Below are positions 9,567 to 22,300 of a stretch of 64,000 nt of DNA, one piece after another. The stretch's first letter is position 1. Each line of letters opens with the position of its first letter. A program made the translations under genes and the position numbers. The notes beneath the pieces were generated by a model, which saw nothing but the letters and a program-made list of their open reading frames with translations, had not been told where the DNA came from and ran no database searches. The DNA comes from Pocillopora verrucosa (Eukaryota > Cnidaria > Anthozoa > Scleractinia > Pocilloporidae). The stretch spans positions 29,385,631-29,449,630 of the forward strand of contig NC_089315.1 in NCBI RefSeq assembly GCF_036669915.1. The letters are read 5' to 3'.

Positions 9567-12500
9567 CGATTCACGATTAAACTTGCAAAAAACAGTTTGG
9601 ATAATTATTTTTTAGAGTTATCCATGGATCATTCGCATGGCACTACAGGTTTCGTTTTGAAGGAACTATCTATCTTTTGGTTGAAAGCGTGAAACAAAAA
9701 CCTGTGCTTAATGAAAAAATTAAAATTGCGAATGGAAATATAAAAAACTACTTAAGTTGATAACTGTCATTCAGCTGTAAAAGCCACCGGGGTAATAGGG
9801 TTTCGAATGTTAAAATTACTATCACGATCGTACTCGCAACTTGAGACCTTACATGTAAGATACAAATGATCGTTATTATAAAAGGTGCGTTAGTTTCTCA
9901 TAGATTTCGGATATTTGTGACCCTGTGTGACGTTCTGTGATGAGAAAAAGCCTGATTTATGGCATTTTAATTTTCCTGAACTCACTTCGTTGATTCTGAT
10001 CTTAATTTGTTTGTCTTGTTTGTAATCTCGTTGTCAGTCATCATTCCAACGAGGTTGATTATTAGTGTCAACAGACAGCTACAGAGGGTTTGTTTAGAAC
10101 TTCCTTATGCTTAAAGAACGGTTATCCGTATTACGAAGCATATTGGAAGCGTATTAATCAAGTTTCTCAGTTTTCACGCGAATCAGCGGCCTAGTATTGA
10201 CATGAAGACGCTTTTGTCCGCCTACACAATGAAAGAGAAAAAAAGTTCAGACGTACTGGATTTCAACGCTTGACTGAGTCAAATTACCAATTCACCCGCA
10301 AGCAAGCGGCTAGTTGCCCGAATTAGCGGCAAGGAGAAGCAATGCATGATATAGTTAGGGACTGTTAAATAGTTGTTATCGAGAGAAATGTTCTATATGA
10401 CAAATGTGTCAGGTCGAATAAAGCCACAAAGCTGTAGGTCGATGATGCATATTTCACTGATGAATCCAATTAATGAACATGTGTTTCTATTTGTGTTTTG
10501 TGTTGTTCTTAAACAGGAACAATAGTCGACCTGTGCCACTTAACCTACATTAAAGCACTTCATATACACATATCTTAATTATAACGGCGCATAATGCCAA
10601 GGCCGGCGGAACAGCCTCTTTAAACAAGGAACATATTGGCCATGGAAGACACATCATACAATAGCCCCAACAACTTTTTCGGTCTTAACTCGACCAGTTA
10701 GGAGCGGTCATCCTCTCAGACAATAGCTTTACTTTTCTTTTCTTTTTTTTCTATACCAAACTCTTACTTTTATATAGCATTGCCTTATGGCGAATTGAAT
10801 AGCGCTGGTAGGAATGTACTGGTGAGAGTCACCACCCCCTCCCTGATATAACTAATTGGCGAGTCAGGTTCGTTCTTGCAAACTCTCTTGAAACTAAATC
10901 CAATGAAGTGACTAAAAGCGCTCTTCATATTGAAAATAATACTGAACTAAGAACCATGTTGGTCGGTTGAATGTGTGCAGGACGATAGTTTGACAAAAAC
11001 ACCTCTGCATGGAATAGCGACACAACTCAATATATCTGAGCACATAGTTGCCAACTATGCAAACTGTTTCTCAGGGAGAACCATTTTCGTTTCTGTTTGA
11101 GAACCAGATTATTAAGAAACCTTATTTTATCGTGCAGAGATATAAATAGATCTTCGCTGACACTAACCTAATGTTGATACTTAAGGATTTCAACAACGCA
11201 GAGTATTCCAGTTTTGATCCCTCTCTCTCACATTACAAAAGCGATGAATTGAATATTTTCAGGGCAAAATGGATGCAGTATGTCTTGACGTTATTTTGCA
11301 AAATTTCACTTAAAATTTCACAAACAAGCTGTAATACAACCATCTGAACAAATAAGATCTACAGTACTATGCAGTTACAGACCTCCTGCAACTGTGGTGA
11401 TAGAGAGATATGCATCAGCCAACAGAACATGTATTCATCAGCCAGAAGAACATGTCTTCATGATTGTAAAGATACGACTGATTTAGCTTCTCTGAAACTC
11501 CGCCAACGGTTGACAGGATTTCATTAGCGACAAATTAGCTTGAGGGTTTTCTTGGCTAATCAGATGATAGATAATTTAATGAGCAGTTTATTTTCTGGAA
11601 CCACAACTGACATAAACGATTTTCCCCTGGTTCATTTTCTTTTTGGAAAACCGACTGAATCGAGTCCAGTGACTTCCCAGACGTCTTCCCACAAATCATG
11701 AAGATCCACTTCACAATTGATCACCAGTAACCTTAGCAACAAAATCGGACCCGAGGACCCGTAGGTCATGAGCCCGCTGTCACAGTCAGTCGCTATAACA
11801 ACTAATTTAATCAAATATTGCCATGATCGACTGTAAAAGGCCTGCATGCATTTAAGACAACTAGCTTGATAAAAATGACAAAAACCGGCGTAGTAAATGA
11901 CACTCAGCGATTCTTGCTCTTTCACCTTAGAAGGTGCGCGAACGAGCAAAAAAAAATAGTAATAATACGAAGAAGCATCAGCCTTTTTATGGAAACACGG
12001 GTGAAGTTATTTAATTTACTGGTAATGCTTAGCAATAATTTTGTTCTGAGGTCACGGTGCGTTAGCTCTTAGTAAACAACGCTAGCATTTGTAACAAAAC
12101 AGCTCTTAAAAGCAATGCCCGCTTTGAGCGAAGCAGTGTTCCTATGTCTATTTTCGACGATTTTACAACAAGTTTACTCGCTGAATAATGGTCTTGCAAT
12201 AACTCCACCAAGTAAGTAGTTAGTTTTTGTAGCCTGCAACTGCTAAAGAAACTAAATTTCACAAAAAATTATAAACAATTCAATATTTCTCGAGGCAGAA
12301 TTCAGACCTGGTCATGAATAATTTTTTTCAAATTCTGCCAATCGTTTGCTAAAATTATTGCATTTTACCTCGGTTTCCCAGTCTACGCGACCTTGCTATC
12401 ATGACCTTGTTTTTCTATGTTTGTAAAATTCGATTCTCCCTTTATTATTTCATTTCATAATTTATTTTACCATTTTACTTGGTGACAATGCGTTCTTTAT

Positions 12501-12937
12501 CCCTGTTTGGTACCTGTTAGACCTGTCGAGAGATCAGTAAATATTGATGGAAGAAAACATGTTTTTCCGTGGTTGACTCACAACAAGATAATAATTTGAT
12601 CTCAGTAAATGCACATCTCGCGCTACATTTGTTGTTGTAAGCTGATCTTTGGTATTTAAAAAAGACATGATTTATACGGGTAGGCAAAATCTTTTTAGCG
12701 ACAAAGTGAACCAAAATAAAAGCCGATTGAATAAACTATTTCGAAGCGAATATCGATGGTATTCACCGAGGCGAGAAATGCTAGCGTACGTTTAAAAAAT
12801 TCGCGATTTAGAAAGATTTTCAGTTAAGCTCATGTTAGATCCTTTGAATTTGCTGATTAGGGTACATAGTTGGAGAGCCGTGAGAACGAACGAAGGTCTA
12901 ATTTGTCATCACCTAGCAACAACTCATCAACCTTGTC

Positions 12938-12977
12938 CCTAAGGCACCTCCCCTTTTTGAGGGGGAAGTACCTTAGG
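12938..12977. repeat. Imperfect hairpin, 16-17 bp arms
   Basis: CCTAAGGCACCTCCCC is followed after a short T-rich loop by GGGGGAAGTACCTTAGG. The stem has a few mismatches. Confidence 0.65.
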
Positions 12978-13558
12978 TACGAGGTTAAGAAGTGTTATGG
13001 AGACCGCTGGCTGAGAATTCGTGTTTTTTACGGGCATGAACCTTTTTTCTCGGTATCAGTCGATTGACACTGAACCTAATGAGAGAAAATATCTTAGTTA
13101 TCATATGAGATCACAATTTTTTTATGACAAAACGCGGTATCAAAGAATCCTTCCCTTTTCACAGGGAAGGACATTCTTCAACAGGCATACTTGATAGTTC
13201 TCCAGTTACACACCAAATTCCAGAGTTCACTGAACTCACCCACGAGTCATTGATCGAGTCAAGAATGCATGATTTTTAGTGCAAGAGCTGAATAGCTTTG
13301 ATAATTACTTCGTATACTATGAAAATAGTTACTTATGGCGTACTCTTCCATCTTAGCCAGTTTGAATTAACATCACGTTTCTCCGTTGTGTAAGGCATTT
13401 GAGTATGCATGGAGCGATCATTGTTAGATGATTTTTCTGACGTCATCTGTGTTCCTGTTGTCCGAAATTGAGATTCAAACGAGAAGAACCTTTAGACTAT
13501 CTTCTCTTGACACAAAATCAAATTAATATTGAGAAATTTTTGTGTATGTTTATTCCAG

Positions 13559-16500
13559 TGGGATGGATGTCGTGGGAGAGATTTCGCTGTGTTACAGATT
13601 GCGAGAAGGATCCTAAAAACTGCATTAGGTAAAACTCGTGCAACTCAAGATGTTTTGAACAAATGAATCGAGACTATTGAGCACGATAGCTTACATTCAC
13701 TACTTGAAATGCGCCATAATTCCTATTTACAAAAACCAAAATTAGATCGACTGATTGATTGATTAATTATTATTATTATTATTATTAATTGATTGCTTTA
13801 TTGACTGATTAATAGACCGATTTATTGATTGATTGATTGATCTGACTGCAGTGAAAGACTTTACATGGAAATGGCAGATGCAATGTACTTTGGTGGTTAC
13901 AGCAATGTTGGCTATAAATATATCTGCATTGATGTAAGTAATCCACCTGCTAATTAACAATTACCACCCATACTTTAGTTTTCGCTCTTGACTCTATCGA
14001 TTTATCTTTTGCACCTAATGCTTGATTTTTCAGATTTTAGGTTTTCTTTATAACCTTAATTTCCATTTCTTTGTGCTCTCTTCAATTACTTTCTGTTCGC
14101 CTAGGACTGCTGGACAGATATGAATCGAACTAAAGACGGTCGGCTGCAAGCGGATCCAAAACGTTTCCCAAACGGAATTAAAAAGCTGGCAGATTACGTA
14201 TGTAGAGCAATATGTTTTACGTCATCTCACTTGTCTCTGATTCTTCTGATTTCATGATATATTCATTGGAGTTGTTGTCGAAGAAGGTCATTCCTCCTCG
14301 AGGCTTATGCAGATTTACACTTTGATGATATTTTCAGGTTCATGCAAGGGGACTTAAGTTAGGAATCTATGCAGGTACCGGCCTTGGTCCTTTATAATTC
14401 ACTTATCTTGAAACTTCCTGTTTTTCCGGACTTGTCGTCAGATCAGTCTGTAACCTTCTGATTTCTTTGAATGATTTCAGATTATGGAACCAAGACATGC
14501 GCAGGCTACCCAGGGAGTATTCATCATATAAAGAAAGATGCACAGGTTTCTGCATCAGTTGAAAAGATCGCACTCTAAAATTCACTCTTTTTTTTTTTCT
14601 CGTTCACAGTGGGCAAATAATTTTATTGTCACTCTAAGTTGGTATTTCTTTTCAGACATTTGCAGATTGGGGAGTAGATTACCTCAAGTTAGATGGTTGT
14701 TATGCAAACCCCAAAGAGATGGACAAAGGATACCCAAAGTTTGCCAAGGCACTGAATAAGACAGGCCGCCCCATAGTGTTTTCATGTAGTTGGCCTGCTT
14801 ACCAAGTCTTCATGGGCATGAAAGTGTGTATAACATTGTTTCTAACGATGCAAGTTTTGTTTAAAAAGTGGTTTGCACCAACCTAAGGTCGTTAGCTCGT
14901 CTTCGTTTTGATTTTGTTTTTGTAAAGCGTGCATGGGGGCTGAAAGTTTTACGGGTTTGATCATGGTGAAAGCCAAAAAAAGGGATGCAAAATCGAAAAA
15001 AGGCTCATGATAACTTTCCTTTCATTAATCATCTCTAATGCTACATCACAGCCAATGTGATAATGTTATTCGGGTGCTGGGCTGTGGCGTAAGATCAAAA
15101 CTTGAAATGCGTGTTTTGTAAATTAATTTTTAGCCCAACTACAAGAAGATCGCGAAACACTGCAATCTATGGAGAAATTATGGTGATATACAGGTAAATG
15201 TAAAATTAATAACGCGTATTACCGCCATGATTCACTTTTCTATGCGATTTGGGGGGACAAGGGTTAATATACATGTTGGATTTCTCCTTCCTTACTGTAG
15301 GATATATCGAATTAGACATATTTCGAATTTAAAACTTTATAGGCTGAATTTTAATCTTAGATCTTCAAATCATGGTTACTGATGTCACAGGGCACTTAAA
15401 ATTATCGGCTTTTAAATTGCAGGATTCATTTCAGAGTTTGGTAGACATTTTCAGTTGGTATGGAGACAACCAAGATGACATGATACCTGTGGCAGGCAGT
15501 GGAAACTGGAACGACCCTGATATGGTCAGTGGACTCTCACTGAAATGCATGCGCACTCGGTGTGTCTCCCTGTACCATCAATCCTCTCTCCAGACTTCTC
15601 TCTTTGATCCACGCGACATCAGCAGATTTATATCTTTATTTTGCAAGTTCAGCTATAAGAAAATTGCAAAAGAGACACGACTTTAAATCGACATAGAAAT
15701 GGTTCACTTTTTCATATTTGCCCTTTACTTTTCTACATTTTCTATATTTTGACCGTACCGCAATCCATGTGCCTGAAAATCTAACCATTCTGTTGTTATA
15801 AAACAAATTGTTTTGACTTTTCTTTTGTGAATGGTGTAATGATCAGTTTATTCTCCATGAAACGAGATCCAGATTCTGCCAAACCCAACCCATACCATAC
15901 TCTGGCACGAGAAAACATGAGCTTTTCATCAGTAAGTTAATTTAGAGCATAAGAACTATCGTGTTTCTTGTTTAACCTGCATGAGTGACATGTTCCGGTT
16001 CTCTCTTTCAGCTGATTATCGGAAACTTTGGTCTCAGTTATGAACAGTCAAAGCTACAGTTTGCTCTTTGGGCCATATTGGCATCTGTGAGTATCCCCAG
16101 TGACGGTAGGCAGCCCTTGATTTCAGTCCTTAGAGTATAAAAATAATAGCTAAAAAAATCAATTAAAAAAGTCTATCGCAGATTTGTTCAAATAAAAAGC
16201 AAGTAAATTCTTCAAGTCGCGTTTCTCTACCATATAGAGGTTCATAGATTAACTCTATAACCAGATAATTGTCAGACCCCCCCGGAAAATTTTTTCAACT
16301 GAGTCTCTTCTACAGCAATTCATGTTGACAAATCAATTCTTTACACGATTTTCGTCATCAGCCCTTGCTTATGTCCAACGACTTGCGTGACATTGATGCC
16401 AGATCCAGAGGAATTCTTCAGAACACGTAAGTCACGTGCACTGTCACTGTAACTGGCACTACAAAACTCAGCATTTCATTGTTTTAACAAATTAAGCTCT

Positions 16501-18532
16501 CTGCGTTGTAACATCTAAGCCATGGTATCATTTTTGTTACTTCTCAAAGGCTAACACGCCCACGAGTCAACGAAAACGATGTAGACCTGTTTTATTGCTT
16601 CCAGAAATATCCTTGTGCTTTCCTAGTAAAGTTCTTCTTTGTTGCTGCGGAGGGGAATATCTCATTATGAATCGGCGACTGGTCACTTGAGTTAGAAAAG
16701 AATGGAGACAGAACGGAATGCAGACAGAGCCAGGAATCCGCCAATAAACTAAACAACAAAAAATTTACCACACATTCCAATAAACCCATTTTTTACTCCT
16801 AATGCAATTAGGCCCAAATTTGATATATATATTTTATAGAGAAATAATCGCTGTAAACCAAGACAAGCTCGGAAAACAAGGCAAGCGAGTGGTTCAGGTA
16901 AAGCGAGATTCAATATTACCAGTAATTTTTAAGCAGAAAGTTGCCTACGTCTGGACGAGTCGTTTTCAAGCGTCTATGACCTCAAAACATACAGAATTAC
17001 AATGTCTTTCTTCTTCACTGGAAAGATGCCTTTAACACAATTGCTTGAAATGCTAAGCTGCTATGATCAATTGGAACAATGGTTTTGATAATCTTTTTGG
17101 AAGAGCATGGGACAAACGAAAAATTCTGGGTCACCCACGAGGATTCAAACCTTGGGAACTTCCTATACCGCCGTCGGATCGGTACATTCTCATTAAGCTA
17201 AAGGCTGTTTATCGGGTTTATAAGCCACAAGCGTTAATCTTGCATACTGCCAGATTCTAGCAGCAATATCAAAAGCTGCTGATCACTAAGCTCAAAGTTT
17301 GCTATCCTTCTAATAGTTAAACTTTTAACTTCCATGAGTGACCAAGACAGGATTTCTTCTTACAAAAAAATGTCAAGCAGACGACTAATGAGAATAAAAA
17401 CTAACACTAATTAGGAGATTATTAGTTGATCCTATACCAAATTCTCGAAACTAACAGCACAAGAATATGGTAGACAGTGAGGAGAATTGCTTGTGAGATC
17501 CAGGGAGTTAAAGGGTTGACTGATCGTAGTAGCTTCACTTTCCTTCCGATAGAACAAAAAATCGTTTACGGAGGTATGGGTACGACCCTTGTCAGACTGC
17601 GGAAGTGTAGCTGTGGTCCTTCTTAGCCTGAGATCAGATCTACCGTCTGATGTGGAAGCCTCGTTCTCTGACGTAAGAATCCATCCTCTATCCTCTTCTG
17701 AAGCTTATTGCCAGGAAATACCAAATTTAGCTTTGATCACCTTACAAACCCTGCACAATCCCTTCGATGATGTTTCCCAAGTGTATGTGATACGTGCCTT
17801 CTCTTTGGGTAAAAATATGCCGAGTGTGTATCCTTTTTATGGAGAAAGTACTTTCAAGAATTTGCCGCCTTTTTGATCATAGCTTATTTTCACCAATACT
17901 AAATTTAGATCTTCACTCTCGCTGTACACTCCCACCTAAAATAATGTAATATTTTCCGACCTATTACGAAACGAATTCCCCCCTAACAATAAGCCCTCGT
18001 GGGTGTATCAGGATATCCTGCACCCTTATTTATTTAATCTACTTCTGTATTTATCTTTATGATTTTTATTTTATCTTTATCTTTATAGTGGGTCGAAACA
18101 AAGATTGTTGATTAGTGGGGTATCAGGATACAGGACGACCATTCCGTAGGGAACATCCCCTACCGTGACCAAATCGATATCCCGACAAAAAATATGTTCA
18201 CTAACTCAATCCTCTCGTGAACTAGGGTGCTTAGAAAAAATCCTGGGGTACGTCCTCCCACGTTCCCAACCCCAGTCATCACACGTGCTAAGCCAACTGT
18301 TTCTATTCAAACGCAGGTCGGAATTTCAACAAAAAGTGCTTGTGCACGTGACCTGTTTGCTCATCAGCAGCTAGGAATGTACAACGAATCATTCACAGCC
18401 AGAGTGAACCCTAGTGGGGTGGCCATGGTGAGACTGACGCCAATCTGCGAAAAGAAAAGAAAATCACTCAAAAAGAAAAGAGGAAAAGGAAAAGAAAGTC
18501 ATAAAAGGAGTTGCTGCATAATCAGTTGTTGA
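13559..18532 (+). CDS. NAGA: GH27 glycosidase 1, alpha-N-acetylgalactosaminidase-type (NAGA-like); first exon not found
   Basis: Thirteen exons join in phase: 13559-13628, 13852-13933, 14105-14197, 14338-14374, 14481-14545, 14656-14823, 15134-15193, 15423-15524, 16012-16086, 16362-16426, 16840-16897, 17553-17672, 18317-18532. They encode the GH27 barrel: [13 protein letters not shown], the nucleophile region YLKLDGCY, acid/base region GNWNDPDM, then the beta domain ([19 protein letters not shown]). These lysosomal enzymes cleave terminal alpha-GalNAc or alpha-Gal from glycoconjugates. The specificity loop reads CSWPAY: Ser and Ala at the positions that in human NAGA (S188, A191) accept the N-acetyl group. 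GalNAc preference is therefore inferred. Oddities: no signal-peptide exon was located within 4.4 kb upstream, and the last exon adds about 27 residues after the normal end, rich in K/R and ending [10 protein letters not shown] poly(A) signal AATAAA lies at 18594. Confidence 0.88.
13741..13850. repeat. ATT / TTGATTGA microsatellite in intron
   Basis: Runs of ATT and of GATT/TTGA tetramers lie immediately before the acceptor of the GH27-1 exon at 13852. The acceptor itself (CTGACTGCAG) is intact. Confidence 0.85.
17315..17518 (+). mobile_element. TTAA-type MITE, family B copy (intron of GH27-1)
   Basis: The left end is degenerate (GTTAAACTTTTAACTTCC) and the right end reads GGGAGTTAAAGGGTT. 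Internal markers shared with the copies at 45749, 57857 and 61527: CAAGCAGAC, ATGAGAATAAA, ATTATTAGTTGATCC, ACCAAATTCTC and TGGTAGACAGTGAGGAGAAT. Confidence 0.7.
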
Positions 18533-18593
18533 TATAATTTACTATCACGAATCTCTTGATTTCAGTTTCCTGATTCATTTTATTATTGCAACG

Positions 18594-18599
18594 AATAAA
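18594..18599 (+). terminator. Poly(A) signal of GH27 gene 1
   Basis: AATAAA about 60 bp after the TGA of the first GH27 gene. It leaves only about 270 bp to the start codon of the second gene, so the second gene's promoter must be compact. Confidence 0.6.
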
Positions 18600-18872
18600 G
18601 TGCTATGAAAAAATCCGTTTGAAATGTTTTCTTACCTTACATCACTTTTTTTCCGGTCTATAGCCAAAAAGGGAAAAAATTTAAACAAGTCACATTTTTA
18701 TTGCCGGAATGACTGATTTCAACAAAATATTGATACTATCTTGCTGATTAATTTTCCCTCGAGTGTTAAGATAACGCAAGTTGTTCCCTCGCGCGGAGAG
18801 TGGAAGATCTCTCTCAGGCTGGTATTGCTGTGCAACAAGCAATCTCGTGATTTTCTAGCTCAGAAACTGAAA

Positions 18873-19346
18873 ATGGCGGATGGTCACTGGGTTTTTGCGG
18901 CTGTATCTCTGGTTATTTTAGTCACATTCCCCAACAAGGATGCAGTTTTTGGTTTGGATAACGGCTTAGCTCTGACACCACCTAGTACGGTTACTCAGTT
19001 CAATTATAAGTTAAAGAAGTTGGCTGTTTAAATTCTGCTGACTTGCAGAATACACTGATGTCATATTCTTTTCCCTTGAAATAATTAATCACGGTAACAG
19101 ATGCATTGTTCGGTTTTGCTTCATTTGCACAGTGGGCTGGATGGACTGGGAAAGATTTAGATGTAACATCGATTGCAACAAGGATCCAGAAAACTGCATA
19201 AGGTGAGTTCGTTGTTTTAAGACAATTTGCTCATAGTACCAAACTGAAATGGTAGATAAATTACGGAAGTGTATCTCACACTCTCTGATTAAATGTTTAG
19301 GGTTGATCAATAAAAACTGAATGCATAAAAATATTTTTGCAATATA

Positions 19347-19381
<35 letters not shown>

Positions 19382-22300
19382 GAGGATAACCAACTTAAAA
19401 CACCCATAGCGTCATGTACAAATTAGAAATAATGACATAAGGTGGCAAAAGGTTTGCAGGTGACATGTGACGAAGGTCATTAAGCCCAAAATTAATAAGC
19501 GGCGCTTAAATTAAACAGGAAGCCAAGGTAAGATGGGATTTGAAGTTTTTCCTTTACAATTCTTGAGGCATGAAATACTGTTTAAAGTGCAAGTGATGCG
19601 TGTATTTTTCTAAAATTTGTGCGTGACATAAGATCAGGACCCTTCCCCCTTTCATTGCTACCTTTTGATCAAAGACTGGGAATGGGAGGAGAGGGATGGG
19701 GGAAGGAAAAGGGTGTTGATCAGGGTGGGGTACCCGTAATAGTCTTAATTGGTTATAATCTAAGAATATCAATCTGTTTTATTACTAGACAGATAGCCAG
19801 CTTGAAAAAATTGACCATCATGAGTTTACAATCTTCATTCCCACAGATTCTTTTAAATAATTTTCTAGATAGAGTCTGTACCTCACCTGAGATCTTCATC
19901 ACCTACAGTACAAACATAAGTCACCAGAAAAGTTCCAAGCAGAAAAGTTATAAACTCTAGAGGGAGCTTTCGTTTAAAATTTAACCAGGAGCTGAAAATA
20001 CTTTTTTTTATGATCTGTCTTAGTGAACATCTGATCAAGCAGATGGCAGATCATCTTGATGAAGATGGTTATCGAGATGCTGGATATGAATATGTTAGCA
20101 TTGATGTAAGTACCTTGAAATATCTTGCAATGTACTGTTGTCGTTGATTTCTTGAAATCTCAATGTGATGTAAACATTTCATTATAATGACAACAATGAT
20201 GCTGATGACAATAATGAGGTTAAAAACCATGATGATGATGACAGCAATGATGGTGATGATTTTTTCCTTGTTGGATTTAACTTCATATATTTCAGGATTG
20301 TTGGTCAAACAAAAAGCGTGATTCTTCTGGCAATCTACAGCCAAACAGTACAAGATTTCCAAGTGGGATGAAAGCATTAGCAGATTATGTAAGATAATGT
20401 ATCTCTTACTTGTTATAATATGAAGAGTTACTAACTTAAAACTCTCCTGCTGATCTGGTGTGTTACTTTTTCAGATAATAATATTTGACAAGCTAATTAA
20501 CTAGGCAAGAATGTCTCCAATTTTTTATTGTAAATTTTACTGTTTCTTTATAGACTTTCCTGTGTCAGAATAAGTTTGTTTTGTTTCCTTCATGACACTA
20601 TATTGAATTTGTTAAAATTCTTATTTGCCTTTTTAATGACTTTATATTAGTTACACAGTAAAAGACTGAAACTTGGAATGTATGCTGGTGAGTATCTACT
20701 GATTGAAATTTTAAGTCAAAGTGTAAATATGTTAGTATTTTTGACTGAATCAGTCACTTTTCAAGTAACTACTTCCTGTGATCAGTTGAAAGCAGATTTA
20801 ACAACTTATTTTTAATGCTAACTGAACAGATAACATTTTTTGTATTAAAGGTGAGCTATCTGTGTTGTAGTATTAAATTTTGCTTATTCATTTTCTCAAT
20901 ATCATCTTTTATTAATACCCCTGTTCTTTATTTCTATGATCTCTAACAGATTATGGCTTTTTAACATGTGCTGGTTATCCTGGAAGCATTGATCACATTG
21001 AACAAGATGCACAAGTAAGCTGTTGATAAAATATTCTTCACTTCTGATCATATAGAATGATCATACCAGTAAAGGCACTACTAAAAAGACCTGTCATCAG
21101 TGATACTGGCTGATGGTCTAATAACCAAGAGAAGATCATTACTAGGTACAAGGAAAATACTGACTCTGATGCTGACTTCCTCTTGGGTTGCTTAACCTAC
21201 AGGCAGTGTGACAGACTGCCAACCCCTCTGTCTCTAAGTCTAATCAATGCCTTAGTCTTCCTGCTATATATTCAGTGAATTTCTTCTAAATTTAGCTCAG
21301 CTAATTAGATGTGAAACAATATTAACTGGTTTATAACTTTGCTTTCTACCCATCTCTTTGCTGCTTGAAAATATACACTTAATAAGTGTCAGATGAAATT
21401 CCTTTTGCACCAGGCCAGGGAGTTAAGTTTGGGTACAAATCCACACTGAATACTCACTGTAAAAATCACCAATTTATCTGACAGGACCCAGTTGTTCAAA
21501 GGCAGATTAGCGCTAACCCAGGGTTAAATTTTATTCTAGGCCTCTCAATTTCTTTGTTCAAAAGCCTTTTAAGGGAGAATTTTCCCTAATCTTTTTAGAA
21601 TATCCAATGATGAAATTGCAAGCAAAAATATTTGAACCGAATTCCTTTTAAAGCTTTTATACCTGAAATCAAATTTCACACTAACCCTGGGTTATCTTAA
21701 CCTAGCCTTAAACAACCTGGGCCAATACTGAAAATTAGAAACTTCAATAGCATTTCAACCCATAACCTTTGCATTACAAGGTTCCCTTGTTCGTAGTTGT
21801 GAGGGTAACTGACCATGTTATTCCTTTTGTACCACTGTTTCTTTCTTGTCAATTATAATCATACTTTTCAGACATTTGCAAGTTGGGAAGTGGATTATCT
21901 CAAAGTGGATGGTTGTTACGCAGACCCTGCTCTGTTTGATGTCGGCTATCCAAAATTTACTCAAGCTCTAAATGCAACAGGGCGCCCAATATTACTCAGC
22001 TGTGAATGGCCTGATTACCAGTCCAAAGCTGGAATAAAGGTTACTACAGATACAATAATAGTATTACTAATTAAGTTATTTTGTGCTTAGATTAACAAAT
22101 TTTTATACTTACTGGACTAAAAATGACAAAAACACTATTTTAAGAGAAAATTGCTGCAAGCTAGGTATTTTATGCTATTTTATGGAGAATCTCAACTTTG
22201 CTCACCACTGTAGCTGTCTGGTTAGAAAAATAATAGATCATCAATCCTAGTGTTAACCTTTAACTCCCAAGATCTGATTGTTAATTCTCCCCTCCAGCTG

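Larger units (their letters stand above)
9174..13558. other. 4.4-kb spacer upstream of the first GH27 gene
   Basis: No coding exon is recognised, although the missing first exon of the GH27 gene should lie here or further upstream. I looked for the conserved DNG...TPP(M) end followed by a donor and did not find it. A GAGGATAGC tandem repeat lies at 9530-9566 and an imperfect hairpin at 12938-12977. The 105-codon minus frame at 11632-11949 has no recognisable domain. Confidence 0.55.

Noticed and set aside
11632-11949. 105-codon minus-strand frame
   Set aside because: No recognisable domain, no supporting splice context, and composition typical of chance frames in this AT-rich DNA.
16802-17260. 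Plus-strand frames within GH27-1 introns
   Set aside because: Only 16840-16897 belongs to the enzyme; the rest is intron readthrough without similarity.
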